From assembly GCA_963699825.1 (NCBI GenBank), contig CAVOVI010000009.1, positions 1 to 64,000 of the forward strand: 64,000 nucleotides of DNA, written 5' to 3'. Both the position numbers and the translations under genes were made by a program. The DNA comes from SPDF01 sp963699825 (GTDB lineage Bacteria; Gemmatimonadota; Gemmatimonadetes; Gemmatimonadales; GWC2-71-9). The notes beneath the pieces are model-generated. The model had not been told where the DNA came from, made no database searches, and saw only the letters and a list, made by a program, of their open reading frames with translations. Every line of letters begins with the position of its first letter. The first letter of the stretch is position 1. Positions 1-11,552 of the stretch are shown here, piece after piece.

Positions 1-2128
1 CGCCACGCTGTCGCTGCCCACCTGCTGCAATCTGTGCTGAAGTTGCAGAACCATCTTGTGGTGCGGGTTATAGCGATACTCGTTGATCATCATGTCGATC
101 AAAACGGGCAGGTCGTGAAGCGTTCCTCGTCCTCTTGCAGGGCCATCAATCGCATTGAACGCGGACTCGCGCAGCCACCAGTCCTCGTGAGTCGTCCATT
201 TCAGAATGTCGGGGACGTTCTTCTCGATCAGCTCTACCGGGGCATGGCTCAGGGCATTCAACACCCCGTCCACTACGAACCACGCCTCATCGGGATCCGT
301 CAGCATCTTCGTGATCGCCTCGGTCATGGCGGGCATGAATTCATCCGCTGCGAGTGCGTATTTTCCCACCGTCGGACCGGTGAACCACGGGCGGTTGTCG
401 TTGATGCCGTCCAACGCGGCCCTGCGAAGCCGCGGGTCAGGATCGCGCAGTAATGCCTCCAATTCGGCGTACCGCTTGTTCATGCACAGTCCGCCTTGGC
501 GGCGGCCATGCGAACCGTGCAACGTGCATGCCGCACGTTTGAGCATCATCTCCAGCGGAAGGTCCTTGACCTGCCCCGGGTTGTACGAGAGCCTGATCGG
601 CAACTGCCAGAAGGGAATGTGAATCTCGTCCTCTTCGCCGTACTGGTAGAAGTCCTTGTGGTGCTTGGAGGTCAGAAAGGCGATGTCCGCTTCCGTTCCC
701 CACAGCCGTTCGGGCAGCGTGAGTCCTTGGCATGTTCAGAACGTGGGTGCCGGTGATGCACAGGGTCTTCTGCGGCGCGGTGTAGGCCAGGGCCAACGAA
801 ATGCCCAGTCTTGGGGGCCAGGGAAGGGTGATCGACGTGCCGTACGCTCCCGAGGCCTGCCGGCCGAGGCCATACGCCAGCGGAATCGCTGCATGGTCGC
901 GTGGTACAAATCGGGATCGTATGCGAGCATGAAATGACCGGCCAGGCTGTGCCAGTAGACCTCCCAGTTGTATGCCCGGTCCGGCCAGCTGGTGAGCGCG
1001 GACATCGCCAGGCTATTCCTTGGCTTTCTTGTAGATGGTGACGTCGCCTTTCGCCTGGCTGGCGACGTGCATCACGCAGGCGGTTGCGCCGTCCCTTCCG
1101 GCAGACCGGAAGATGTGCCAGTAGCGCTGGTCGGCCAGCGGGATCGCGCGATGGCCGGCGAAGCGGTACCAGTGCCTGAGCGCCCCCAGCAACGTCTTCT
1201 TATCGACGTCTACGCCGCACATCTTGCCCAGCAGCAACGTGAGCAACACCGGGTCGCCGGCGCAATGCATCAAGCCTCCGCCCGCCTCGTAGGCGGGATT
1301 GACGCTGTTTCCCCAATGGCCCCACCCAATGCCGTACTTCTGCCGGTCTCGGGCGTCGTCGCAATAATACTGCAGAATCGATAGTACGGATTTGTCGCCG
1401 GTGCGAAGGTAGTATTCGGCAGACGCCACACCGTTGTACCCATTGTGCCAGGTGTGATCGCCGATGCCTTTGATGTTGCCGCTGGGCGTCAGGAATTGGA
1501 GAAATACTCCTTCACGCGGCACATAGGCATCCTCGCCGGTCGACAGCAGGAACAGGCACGCAAGGCCATTCAGAAACGTGTGCTCCTTCAGGAGTCATCC
1601 CTGCCTGAGTAGAACTCGGCCGCCTGCTTGATGATCCTTTGCGATTTATCACACTGCAAAGGGAATGTCTTGCTGTAGGCTCCCATGACGGGGATCTTGA
1701 TAGTGACCCGCTTGGCCTGGGCCTCTTTTGCTGGCTTGACGTCAAAGGTCAGTACACCGTCGGATGCCTCGGCCTTCGTCAACGCCGTACCCAGTACCAC
1801 GGAGAGGATTTTGTCCTTCGAGCAATACGCCGTTTACGCCGACAATGATGTCCCCGTGGTTGAACTTACCATGGGCCGGCGTGTTCAGCTGAACGTCTTC
1901 CACGGTAACGGTGACACCCGGGCAGATACGTGCCTCGATGCCGGTAACTCCGAGCGGCCCCAGGTCGTACTCTCCGTTGGGGTTGGGACGCGTGCCATAG
2001 ACTTGCGGCGTCGTGTAATAATCAGAGGGGTGCTGGGCAGCGGCAGGGACTGCGAGGATCAGCGGCATGAGAACCAACCCCCACCAACCTGTTCTCTGTC
2101 CGTTACGCATGTTGTGGCGAACGATCAT
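1..2128 (-). CDS. Secreted DUF6288-type protein with PDZ-like and HEAT-like parts; 3' end outside window, frameshifted
   Basis: The gene starts at ATG 2128 behind an AGGAACGGGAG ribosome site and opens with a signal peptide ending in VPAAAQ. A PDZ-like stretch follows (HGKFNHGDIIVGVNG), then a region with IGDHTWHNGYNG and GWGHWGNSVNPAYEAGGG that I associate with DUF6288 proteins of Planctomycetes and Verrucomicrobia (family recalled, not searched). Below about 500 the translation becomes HEAT-like (LRDPDPRLRRAALDGIND). The reading frame changes near 1805, 1590, 1520, 1012, 850 and 735, yet sense is kept on both sides of each change. That pattern fits sequencing indels better than decay. The C-terminus lies beyond the left edge. 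The molecular function is unknown; an exported scaffold or helical-toroid protein is the most I can infer. Confidence 0.6.
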
Positions 2129-2177
2129 CTCCCGTTCCTTTCCTGGAAACGATTTCCTCGTGCATGCGGAGCTCTGT

Positions 2178-3444
2178 TCACTTGTTTTCCGTCTCCAGCG
2201 TCGCCTCGGCAAAAGCCTTGCCAATTTGACCCATGATCTTGGCGGAGCCGAAGTAGTGGTAGGCCTGGTTGGAACTGACGTTTTCATAACGCTCTATCTT
2301 CAGGGGTGAGTAACTTGGCTTCAAACTCGCGGACATAGGCCTGCTGCTGCTCCGGTGGTCATCTTGCCGTCTTTGTTGGCGTGGTCCTTGTGTTGGGTCC
2401 GCAGGAAGTATCGCATTTGGCTGACCTTGCTCATCTTATTCTCGACGGCCTGCAGGTCTTCGTCCCAGAATTGTGCGGTCTGCACGGCGGCGACGTTTCC
2501 GTTGAACTCAGGTATCGCCGCAGGCGCCATCGCCGGCCGCAGATTGGCTATTCCGCCGGTGGCCTTGTCGCCGTGTACCCCGATGACGCCGATCACAAAC
2601 GGCATCTTCGGGCGCGATCCTTGCGCACGTCGCGAATGAAGCACGCCATCAGTCGGCTGTACTCGGCATATCCTCCGGCTTTGTGCCGATCTGGATAGGT
2701 GTGACCATCGCACATGTCGTTCCATCCCTGGAACCAGACGAAGCCGGCAACTCATAGCCCTGTTTCGGATCGTAAGCTGGACAGACGCGTTTGGGGTCTG
2801 CGAGCACTTTCTTCACGTGCTCAATCATCAGGCGGTAGTAGACTCCGGTTTTTGCGGCCTTTTCAGCGTGCCATTTTCTGGCCGGTCTTCGGCTTTGGGA
2901 ATGCCATGGGCTCCTTGAGGATACTTTGCCCAAAGCTCCTTTGTCTGTTTCGGCAGTTCGTACGGTCCGGCGCTGGGCGGTCGAAAGTCCGTGTTCAGCG
3001 ACTTGCCGCCCCAGGCGGTCTTGATGATGAGGATCGGGCCGTCGTACGCCTTTTCCATGGCGATGCCGAAGGTGAACTCCGGGCCGATCTGCTGTTGTCT
3101 ACGTCGGGAATATCCCGCGCACCATAGCCGGCCGTCAGTTTCCCAAGTCCCTCGCCGTTTTCCTTTCCCTCTCTTCGGTCGCCAGTGTAGTAGGAAATCC
3201 ATACCCTCTCACACACCTTTGGCGAGCCATCCGGGCCGCGCATTTCCTTGAGCAACGGGGCGGTGTTCGGATCGTCGCCGATGTAGTCGAACGTCTCGAC
3301 GCGGGCCTGTCCCTGCATATTCGACTGGCCGGCAAGGATGTATACTTTAAGTGGTTTGGTCTCTGCGGCGACTTTGCCGGCGAGACCTGTTAGCACGACA
3401 GTGGCGAGAAGCAAGACGGTGGTGAGTCTGTTGCTTGCCAACAT
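2178..3444 (-). CDS. Sialate O-acetylesterase (SASA family), copy 1, frameshifted
   Basis: A predicted exported esterase with signal peptide MLASNRLTTVLLLATVVLTG. The SASA nucleophile block follows at once (VYILAGQSNMQGQ, Ser in GQSNM). Other family blocks are KTAWGGKSLNTDFRPPSAGP and the distal GVIGVHGDKATGG. The family removes O-acetyl groups from sialic acids or plant-type glycans; the substrate here is unknown. Frame changes near 3100, 2880, 2750, 2620 and 2310 break the 420-residue protein, but the parts line up end to end with copy 2 near 12 kb. The last residues are AFAEATLETENK before TGA. The upstream phosphoesterase reading frame overlaps this start by about 98 bases, which is unusual and may mean a missed indel near its end. 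Confidence 0.8.
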
Positions 3445-5763
3445 TGTTCATTCTCCGATAGTGCGTGTCGGTTTCCAGTTCGCGATACATCCCCGTTTCT
3501 AGTTTAGCAAACGGTTCCTCCGCTCGTTCGGTCTGTGGCATCCTGGTCGGCATGCCGACCGGGGCAATCACTTGCTGCTCTCTTCCCTTCCAGCCTTCAA
3601 GGAACACGTCCGCTTGGCCAAGCGGTTCACCTTTCCGGTATTCAACATTGGTGTATACCGCGAGCAGATTCGTGCCCCTGACAAGGTACCGGGTCTGATC
3701 AGGCTCCAGCATGATGGGGCGATAGTGTGGCTCGTCCTTCCACCAGATGTAGGTGTGGATCTTGTGACCGTTCAGGTAAACGTGGAATCCCTGCTTCATC
3801 AATGCGCTGATTCGGACGAAATCATAGTCAACGTCGGCGAGATCAAACGCGGTGCGCATCAGGAGAAATTCGCCCGCGCCCCATTCAGAACTATTCTTGA
3901 AGGTCGTTTTGTCGCGCTGCCAAAGGCCCTTGCCGATCGGCGTCTTGCCGGTCTTCCATTTGCTGTCATCAAAGCCGGGCATGAACCACTGCTCCAAGCC
4001 CGCGGGAAGGCTGACGTTACGAAACCGCGTCTTCTCCTGTGGAAACAGGGAATCCCTCTCCAACGGATCGAATGACAGGTAACGCCACTGGCGGTCAGCG
4101 GGAGCTTTTTCGCCCAGCGCCTCCCAACCGGCTTCCGCGTGCTTAGCGCGCTCCAAATCGACGTCATACGTTATCTTCCCCTCGACCTTCCCGACCTTGT
4201 AGCGGCAGGCGAAGACGAGGGGCGGGCCGAACCTGTCGAGGTCGTCGGGCGTGAACTCTCGCCTGGCTCGGACCTTGAAGGTGATCTTGTCCGTCTCTCC
4301 GGACGTCATGTTCGGTTTCCAAACCGCCGGTTCGGTGACGTATGCCCCCTGCGATTCCTCGTCGAGAGAAACGGCCACCTCGGCCGCAAAGTCGATCCCC
4401 GGCCCGGAGTAGCTGCACGTGACGTCCGCCGGGTCGATGAGGCCCGGCACAGCGGATGCCTCCACGCGCATCGACCGCCCACGGAGCGCGTTGTGCAGCG
4501 TCACGACCTCTTCGGGCATGACCGTGGCGAGATACTCCTGGTCATACGTGCCGTTTCGCTTGCGAATCGTGAAGGAGTCGAACAGCGCGTTGTCCATGTC
4601 ACGTGCCTCGACGGTGACGGTATCGCCGGCAACGTTCACGACGAGGAAATGGGGCTTGGCGGCGTAACTGGCCAGGCACGGATTCGGGGCGGTGCCGTAG
4701 CTGGGTGCGCCCCCGCCGCCGGTTACGACATAGGTGATCGGATGCACTTTGGGTTCCTGCAAGGGCGCCAGCGGATAGAATCGTTCGTAGAGATGCGAAT
4801 GGCCGCTGAAGGCGAGATCGATTCCGTGCTTGCGAAACATCGGTACGACCGTGCTTCGGCCCCACCTCGAGGCATGGCCACCGATGTTGAAGTTTGGGTA
4901 ATGGTAGAAGGCGAATCGCCAGGTCGCCGTCGTGGCGGCGAGGTCCTTGTCGGCCCACGCAACGTCTTCCGGCTCGGCTTTCATGTCGAGGCAGACGAAA
5001 TGCGCCGTGCCGTAATCGAACGAGTAGCCGAACGTGCCGTCGGGCGGTGAGAGGTAGAGATCCATTTGCTCACCCCGCCCCTCATGGTTGCCCCTGGCTC
5101 CCAGGATGGGGATGCGCTGATCAGTCCCGCGAGCGGTTCAAAGAACTCGGTTCGCCACTGCGTATGCGACTCGCCTGAGCTGACCATGTCGCCGGTATGA
5201 AGAATGAACGCAGGATTGTATTGCTCGAAGTTCGCGACCAGCCTCTTGTGAGTAGCCGCGCGGCTGCGTGAATCGCCATACGCGATGAATGTGAACGTGT
5301 CCGCGTGCTCCGGGAAGGTTTCGAACACGCTCGCCCTCGACGTGCTTTTCCCCATCTTCACGAGGTAGGTGTACTTCGTTCCCGGACGCAGGCCGGTCAA
5401 CTTCACCGAATAGATATACCGCGTCTGCTTTGGGGAGGCAGGGTCGCGGTGGTTCTGGAGGAAGGTAACCGTCACAGGTGTCGGCGCCGTGATCACCTCG
5501 GAGTCTCCGGCCTCCCGGCCAACGGTGACGGTCGCCTCGTCGAGCATGTCCGCTTCCCACATCACCGTCATCGTCGTGGTGCCCGGATTCTGGACATACG
5601 GCGGGATCGTGAACTCCGCCGCCGCCGGCATTGCCAGGCCGGCCAGGACGACGAGGAACGGAACGGAACGCTTAGTTAGCAGGGAAGTCCCTGCAATCGC
5701 TCTGCGGAACGTCATGGAAGGTGTCCTGTGGGTGGGACCTGTCAATGTGATCGCTTTCCTCAT
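3347..5763 (-). CDS. Secreted metallophosphoesterase, purple acid phosphatase-like, one frameshift
   Basis: Start ATG 5763 has a GAGGAAG site. The signal peptide ends near AMPAAAE and is followed by a fibronectin-III-like domain (IPPYVQNPGTTTMTVMWEAD) as in purple acid phosphatases. The metal-ligand motifs appear in order: AYGDSRS, LHTGDMVSSG, GNHEGRGE, FYHYPN and FSGHSHLYERFY. GNHE is reached only after a frame change between about 5117 and 5130. A long beta-rich C-terminal part of about 350 residues follows (for example WFMPGFDDSKWKTGKTPIG), resembling carbohydrate-binding or galactose-binding-like modules. The nominal stop lies inside the next gene; in another frame translation would end near 3500. 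Phosphomonoesterase or phosphodiesterase activity outside the cytoplasm is expected, but the substrate is unknown. Confidence 0.78.
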
Positions 5764-5833
5764 TTCGTCTTCCTCTCGTCCGAAAATCGTATCGAGAACG
5801 GTCGGGTTGCCAGTGCCGGCGGATTACACTCGG

Positions 5834-7745
5834 CTATTTTTGGCCATTGATCGTCACGTTATCGATGAGATTATGATTAAGCGGCCGTCGTTCACCGTCG
5901 TCATCGTGGCCAAATTCTATTGTGTGAGGGCCTGCCGTGACCGTGAATACGGGTGAAGTGTGTCTCTTCCAGGAGCACTCTTTCACTGGAGCGCCTTCGA
6001 GTGTTACCAGGACGCGTCCGTCCAGCATAAGTCGTAAGTCAGGAGTTGCTTGCTTAAAAGGTTTCAATAGACGATCAAAACTGATTGTGTAATCCCCCTC
6101 ATCAAACACCACCGTTTGAGAAATGCTGCTCCCAGGGCCCGAGATGATTGCGCAATGCCTGGAACCATCGGGTGGCGCGTAGCACCAACGTTTAACGCGA
6201 CCATAATCAAGACGATAGAGCACGTGACTCCCAACGGACACAATACCGACCTGGTCGGTCGTAAATCCTTGAGTAAACTTCCATAAGGCCCCTTTGGGAG
6301 CAATCCCACTACTTTCCCTGTTCAGACTATCGAATATCTCAAAGCTCGGATTTGCCACCCCTGCAGCATTGGCTTTCCGGGTGACCGTTACGCTGTAGGT
6401 CCTGCTGGTTCCATCTGCGGCAGTAATGGTGTAGGTCTGCGGTTTGGTAAAATCGACCGCTTCACCGGATGCGGGCTTACCCGTGACCAGTTCCGAACCG
6501 GTCTTGTAGACCGGCGCAAGCGATCTGAGATCGGTGGCCTCCGGAACAACGGCGCGGATCTCGTCTTCCGGAGAACGTCACCTTGGGCAGGCCGGGAAAG
6601 GCAAAGTCCAGTATGGTTGCAACCGGGCCGCCCTGCAGTTGGGCGGCGATGATCACGGGACTCTCCCCATACGCTGTCGGGCGAGAATTCCGGCACAGTG
6701 ATCGTTGATATTCCATTAAAAGCGGTCTCGACGGGAATCGCTTTCTTCTCCGGGTCTGCAAGAAACCAGGCGCTTCTATCTTTGTTGTCATGTTCAGCAG
6801 GGTCAGTTTGCGGTCCGCCGGCAATTCTTCGATCCCGATATAGAGCGTCGAATCCTTTCTGTTCACCCGTGCCCCGGTCAACAGGGAGCTTCCTCCCCAG
6901 GGATATTGAGTAGAGCGCGATAAACACAGCGCCGCCTTTGTGACATCGACGTACTCTGCCACGTCGCGCAGAGAAATCACGTTGTAGCGGTTCTTCTTCA
7001 GGTACTCCATCAGCTCCTTGAATGTCTCCTGCCCGGTCCCGACACCCGGATGCTCTTCGTCAGGTACGCCATGGAACGTGAAAGAAACGATTTTGCCATT
7101 CTTTGCCTGTTTGGCCAAACTGAAGAAAAGATCCGGTTGTTCCTTAAGCTGCCCATCGGAGATTCCGAAAGAAGGCACATGCAGCGGCGAGTCTCTTAGA
7201 GGATCGTAGGGACGTCTCGTCTGGCTATCAAAAGGACTGCCGCCACGGGCCAACAAATAGCCATTCTCTCTCAGAAAAGAATGAACATTCGGATTCACAC
7301 GAGACATCGGGTAGCAGAAGGTTGTTGACGGGGGGATGCCGTGCTTTTCGAAGTCCTGCTCCAGCACCTCAACACTACGAATGTACTGCCGCGGGAGAAC
7401 GGCGGTACTGGACTGGTGGTTGAACGTATGGTTACCGATCTCAAACCCCATATCATGCATCGCTTTGATCTGCTCCCAGGTCATGTACCAGTCTTTGCGT
7501 GTCTTGAACCCGAACGCGGTGGTGATGTAGAAGCTGCCGCCGAACCCGTATTCCTTCAGCAGCGGCGCCACAAAGGTCGCGTGGCTGCGGCACGCATCGT
7601 CAAAGGTGAGCACCACGGTCTTGTCGGGGATGGGTTTCTTGATGATACCGTAGGGGTCCATGCTCCCGGTGGCAGCGGGTTCCGCGCCGGCCGCCGCGCT
7701 CGTGGTGAGTATTGTCAGTATGCATAGGGCTATCGAAGTCTTCAT
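5834..7745 (-). CDS. Secreted polysaccharide deacetylase (NodB domain) with C-terminal modules, frameshifted
   Basis: ATG 7745 has an AAGGAAACGGAA site, and the ATG overlaps the stop of the upstream SASA gene (ATGA), so the two are probably translationally coupled. After a signal peptide, the NodB fold shows VVLTFDDACRSHATF (metal-site Asp pair) and EIGNHTFNHQSS (His pair), plus SFTFHGVPDEEHPG. The family hydrolyses N- or O-acetyl groups of polysaccharides. Frame changes near 6790, 6670 and 6560 lead into an Ig-like segment (FTKPQTYTITAADGTSRTYS, DUF5018-like in my judgement). The end is a beta-rich module starting NPSFEIFDSLN. The intact product would be about 636 residues, long for a bare deacetylase, so the tail probably binds carbohydrate or the cell surface. 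Confidence 0.78.
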
Positions 7746-10700
7746 TTCCGTTTCCTTTCGTCCGAAATCGGCACATTGCAGAACGTCAGGGCCGCGATGC
7801 CGTTCTTGCCGACCAGGAGCCTGTCCTGGCTCCATGCCATTTCGTCCAGGTAGGTGATCTTCGCCGCTTGCACCGGTTCTTTCAGCTTCAGCGTGAGCAC
7901 GATTGCCCGAGACGACACCTGACGCGACCTTGCCCTTTTCCCCGTCCAGGAGGAACTCACTGACCAGCGAGTCCTTCCAGACGACGGGCTGATCGAATTC
8001 CAGGGCGATGGCATCCTTGGCAGCGCTGGTGTAGAAGGCCTGCTTGAGATTCGGGGCCGTGATGGAACCGGTGGGCTTCTTGCCGTAGAAGTCCCGTTCG
8101 ATCAGCGGCTGCAGCAGAGTGGCGAACTGCGACCAGCCGTTCAGCGGATAAGTGGCATGGCCCGGGCGGTTTGATGCCGAGGGTCGACATGACGTCCATG
8201 TTGGAATACAGGCGGGGCAGGGTCCGCTGCTTCTCCCGCAGCATGTCGCCGTTCCCGCCGCCCATGCTGCAGGCGTTCGGCCAGATCTGGAAGACGTAGT
8301 AGCGGCTGACGTTCGGGAAGTCCCGCTTCCAGTCTGCCGACATTTCGACGAAGTAGCGCTGGTAGGTCTCCCATCCGTATCCGCCGTCGGGTCCTGCGGC
8401 TCCCTGGTCATTCTCACCCTGATGCCAGATGATCGCCCGGATCCCGTGGGTCAGGCGCGCCTGCCTCACCCTCCAGAGCATGCGGCCGTAAATCGTGTCG
8501 AGATCGGTCGGGTTCTCGTCGTTACGCTGGTGCTGGTCGATCCTGGTTCCTCCTCGGCGCCATTGACGATAAAGATCGGAACCTTCTGGCTCTCCACCAG
8601 CCGCTTGGCCAACTCCATGCCCCACCAGCCGAGTTCGAGCCTTGTACTTCCTTGATTGAAGCATGGCGCTCCTTGCCCCCGGCGAATTTCCAGACCGGCT
8701 TGCACCAGAGGTTCTCCCGCTCCCCCTCCTTGAAGAACTGCGGATGCCCATAGCTGCGGACCCATTCATTCGTGACACGCGGAGATTCCTCGCGGGTGTC
8801 GGTCGCCAGCGCGTTGGATTGGCCGTCGATCAGGTAGGCGTCACCACAGACGATATCGCCCGCCCGTGTGCAATACGGTTTCCTCGCCCCCGGTTCGGGT
8901 GCCGAATTCGATCCGGTATTTGACCAGGCCCGGCTCGAGCTTGATCGCGAAGGCAGTACGTTCCGTCCTTGCCCGGCGCCTTGCTTTCTTCCGCGTACTT
9001 CTTTCCATCCGCAAATACTCGCAGAAAGACCTCGTCGGCCTTCTTCTCCAACGACCCCTTGCAGTGCAGGGTGCCTTGGCCGCTGTCGTCGCGTGCGTAG
9101 AATTGCCCCTCTACCGGCATTTCACGGTCGCCGGGAACCCAGGGAACCCAGGCGTCGGTTTCCGGTTCCTGAACCGCGACATCCGTCGAGGCCGTGACGG
9201 CGTCCCCGCCGTTGGACAGGGAGAGCGTCACGGTCATCGTGCCGCTGTTCTGAGCACGGCTGAGAACCAGCTTTCCGGGCTCCTCGTCCTTGATCGTCGC
9301 CAGCCCGGAAACCTCCCAGCGGTAGTCGAGTTCACCGACGCCGGCCTTCTGCATCGCTTCCAGGTTCTTGATCTCCGGCTGAATCTCGATCGTCTCGCGC
9401 CCATCCCAGTCTGCCGGCGCGATGAGGACGAACTCCGGCTCGGGAAGCGTCTCCTTCACCGTGACAGGGATTTCAATCGATCGAACGTCGTCGCCATAAA
9501 CCGCATCAAACCGGATCTTGAACGCCCGGTCCCCGCTGACCCGTCCTGCATCAAAAGGAATGTTGAAACGGTCCGTGGCGATCACGGATTCTTCATCACC
9601 CTGCACCACGGACCAGTATATCTTCTGCGCGCCGCCTGCCTTGGCCGCCAGCTCCACGGTTTCGCCCTCGTTCATCTCCACGCTGGTCGGCGATAGAGAG
9701 AACTCGTCGCCATCCTGGACCACCGGCCCCACCAGGGTCTGCATCGGCTTCTGATTCTCGTACTCCAGACGCACCCAGTCCGCACTGCGGGCCACGCCGG
9801 AGATGCGCACCTCATCGATTGTCCCGGTGAAGTAGTACTTGCCATCGTTGTACCAGCCGCCGATCCACATTCTGGCAGGTCTCGGAATCGCGAGAGGGGG
9901 GCCGCCGTCGCGCGTCGCCTGCTTCTTGCCGTTGATGTACAGAATGGCCTGATCGTTTTCGAAGGTGTGCACGGCGTGGGTCCAGCCCTTCGCCCGGCCG
10001 GGAATCTCCGCGCCGACAGTGCCACTGGAATAGTAGCAGTCCATCCTTATCCGCGGCGGGCTGCGGTACGTCATTGTCACCTTGCCCTGCCCCTGCTCGA
10101 TTCCCCAACCCACGATCGTCGCGTACGGTTGTGCGGAGCCTCCGGCCGGAACCAGGCCTGCGTGCTGTGCGACGCCCCGCCCGATGGAAGCGTCTGAATA
10201 TCATCACCGCAGAATACGGCGGCCTTGCCGTTCCAGGCAAAGTGTCGCGCGCCGCCGATCACTCCTGTCGTCTTCGTCGTCCCCCTGTCTTCGGACTCCA
10301 ATGTCCCCACCACATCACGCACCTCATGGCCCAGATGCCACACACCGATGTATCCATTGGACGCGTTGAAAACGGCCTTGCCGTCCGAGGCGTCTTCGGC
10401 GCCGGCGTTGCCCCAATGGATCTTGATCTCCTGGCGGTCGTTTCCCCGGATCGACGGAATCCTCACCCAGATGCTCGCCGTTCCCGCCTCCTTGTCCCAC
10501 TGCTCGATCTCGTAGGCCAACGGCTTCCCCGCGGCTGAAAACCGGATGTCACTACCTCCCTCCGCGGCCTCGGAAAAAGGAAAGTGGTCGCGATGCAAAC
10601 GGACCAGCAATGGAAAATCCTTCACCGCTGCGGATGCCGGAAGGTTCGCGCCCTCGGGCGTAGTCAGGATGTAGATCGAACCCGAGTGTTTCCAATCCGT

Positions 10701-10826
10701 ATATGTCTGCGCGAAGGCGCTGTTCACGACAAGAAGGATCGATGCCGCTGCAAACAGTATTCCGACTGACGCAGGGAAGTACCGTTGTCTGTAAGCTTGG
10801 GGGAAAACAGGTCGTAGTTTCAGCAT
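7742..10826 (-). CDS. Large secreted DUF2341-LamG-Ig-SASA protein (probable glycan esterase), frameshifted
   Basis: The signal peptide (ILLVVNSAFAQ) is followed by TDWKHSGSIYILTTPEGANL, typical of DUF2341 domains. A LamG/concanavalin-like fold comes next (FENDQAILYINGKKQATR, IDEVRISGVARSADWVRLEY), then Ig-like repeats and a C-terminal SASA esterase. The esterase shows YLIDGQSNALATDTREESPR (nucleophile Ser), RAIIWHQGENDQGAAG and CHYPLNGW. At about 1,020 residues it is a modular carbohydrate-active enzyme of the planctomycete/verrucomicrobial style. Frames shift near 10,110, 8,950, 8,850, 8,700, 8,540, 8,160 and 7,960. The stop overlaps the deacetylase ATG, so binding, deacylation and deacetylation look co-expressed. 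Substrate specificity cannot be read from sequence alone. Confidence 0.75.
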
Positions 10827-10875
10827 TCTTGTCTCCTCTCTGTCAGCAGTCGCGTGATCGGCAACGCCATCTTGT

Positions 10876-11305
10876 TCACGGACTCACTTCCTTGAACTCC
10901 GTCGTCACATTCATCTGTTCATCAATGTGAAACACGCGGTACCCCTTGGCTTTGGTGCCATCGTGATTGCCTCTTGTGCCGCTGGAGCATGCGGTGGTCG
11001 TCATTAAGACGCCGTCCTGACGGTGTTCGGTATTTCCGTGGAAATGCCCGCCAACCATGGCCAATAGGGTCTTCTCCCGAAACAACGTCAGGACCTCGGC
11101 CGCGTTGGGCGTTTGATACCTGACACCTTTCGCGAACGGATAATGGGAGAAGAAGACGATGGGCTCCGAATGTTTCCAATCCGCATATTGTGCCGAAGCC
11201 TGTTCACGACACAAAGGATCGACGCTGCCGCACATAACAGGCCGACGAACGAGGGGACATATCGTTTTCTATACGCTCGGCGGGGGTCGGTTGTCTTTCC
11301 ATCAT
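10876..11305 (-). pseudogene. Hybrid gene: DUF2341-type leader joined to metallophosphoesterase C-terminus
   Basis: The 3' part encodes a calcineurin-like phosphoesterase tail (EPIVFFSHYPFAKG, then VGGHFHGNTEHR with the GHxH-type metal site) ending KEVSP. It is only about 95 residues long, whereas a full enzyme needs roughly 250 or more. The 5' part is a diverged copy of the leader of the DUF2341 gene just downstream: RYVPSFVGLLCAAASILCVV against RYFPASVGILFAAASILLVV, then YADWKHSEP against YTDWKHSGS. The leader also carries two frame changes relative to that copy. The joint falls exactly at the shared WKHS. Either a deletion or recombination fused two genes, or the assembler collapsed two paralogous starts. 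It is unlikely to be a working enzyme. Confidence 0.6.
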
Positions 11306-11347
11306 GCTCTCTTCGTCTTCATGCGTTCCATCAGTTTCTTGTCACCG

Positions 11348-11547
11348 TCACTTCATCTCCGGATCCGACTTCCTCATCCCTTCGAGGTAGCAGTCGATCA
11401 CGCCGAGCTCCGGCCTCGTCGGGCCAGCCCTTCGGGTTGGCGATCCCCGGTATTCCTGGTAAGCGGACGGCGAGCACGTTGCTGCCCTTCTCCTTTTCCC
11501 GTATTGGCTGTTCACCGAAAACTACCGGCCCTTTTTGGCGTCGCTTC
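11348..11547 (-). pseudogene. 3' remnant of an unidentified gene
   Basis: This gap downstream of the second SASA gene stays open on the minus strand (KGPVVFGEQPIREKEKGS, then NVLAVRLPGIPGIANPKGW). After a frame change near 11,405 it closes with VIDCYLEGMRKSDPEMK and TGA. The protein-like composition and clean ending suggest the last 65 or so codons of a larger gene whose start is missing. I do not recognise the family. Its position beside the hybrid phosphoesterase gene supports a rearranged or collapsed stretch here. Confidence 0.35.
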
Positions 11548-11552
11548 GAGAT

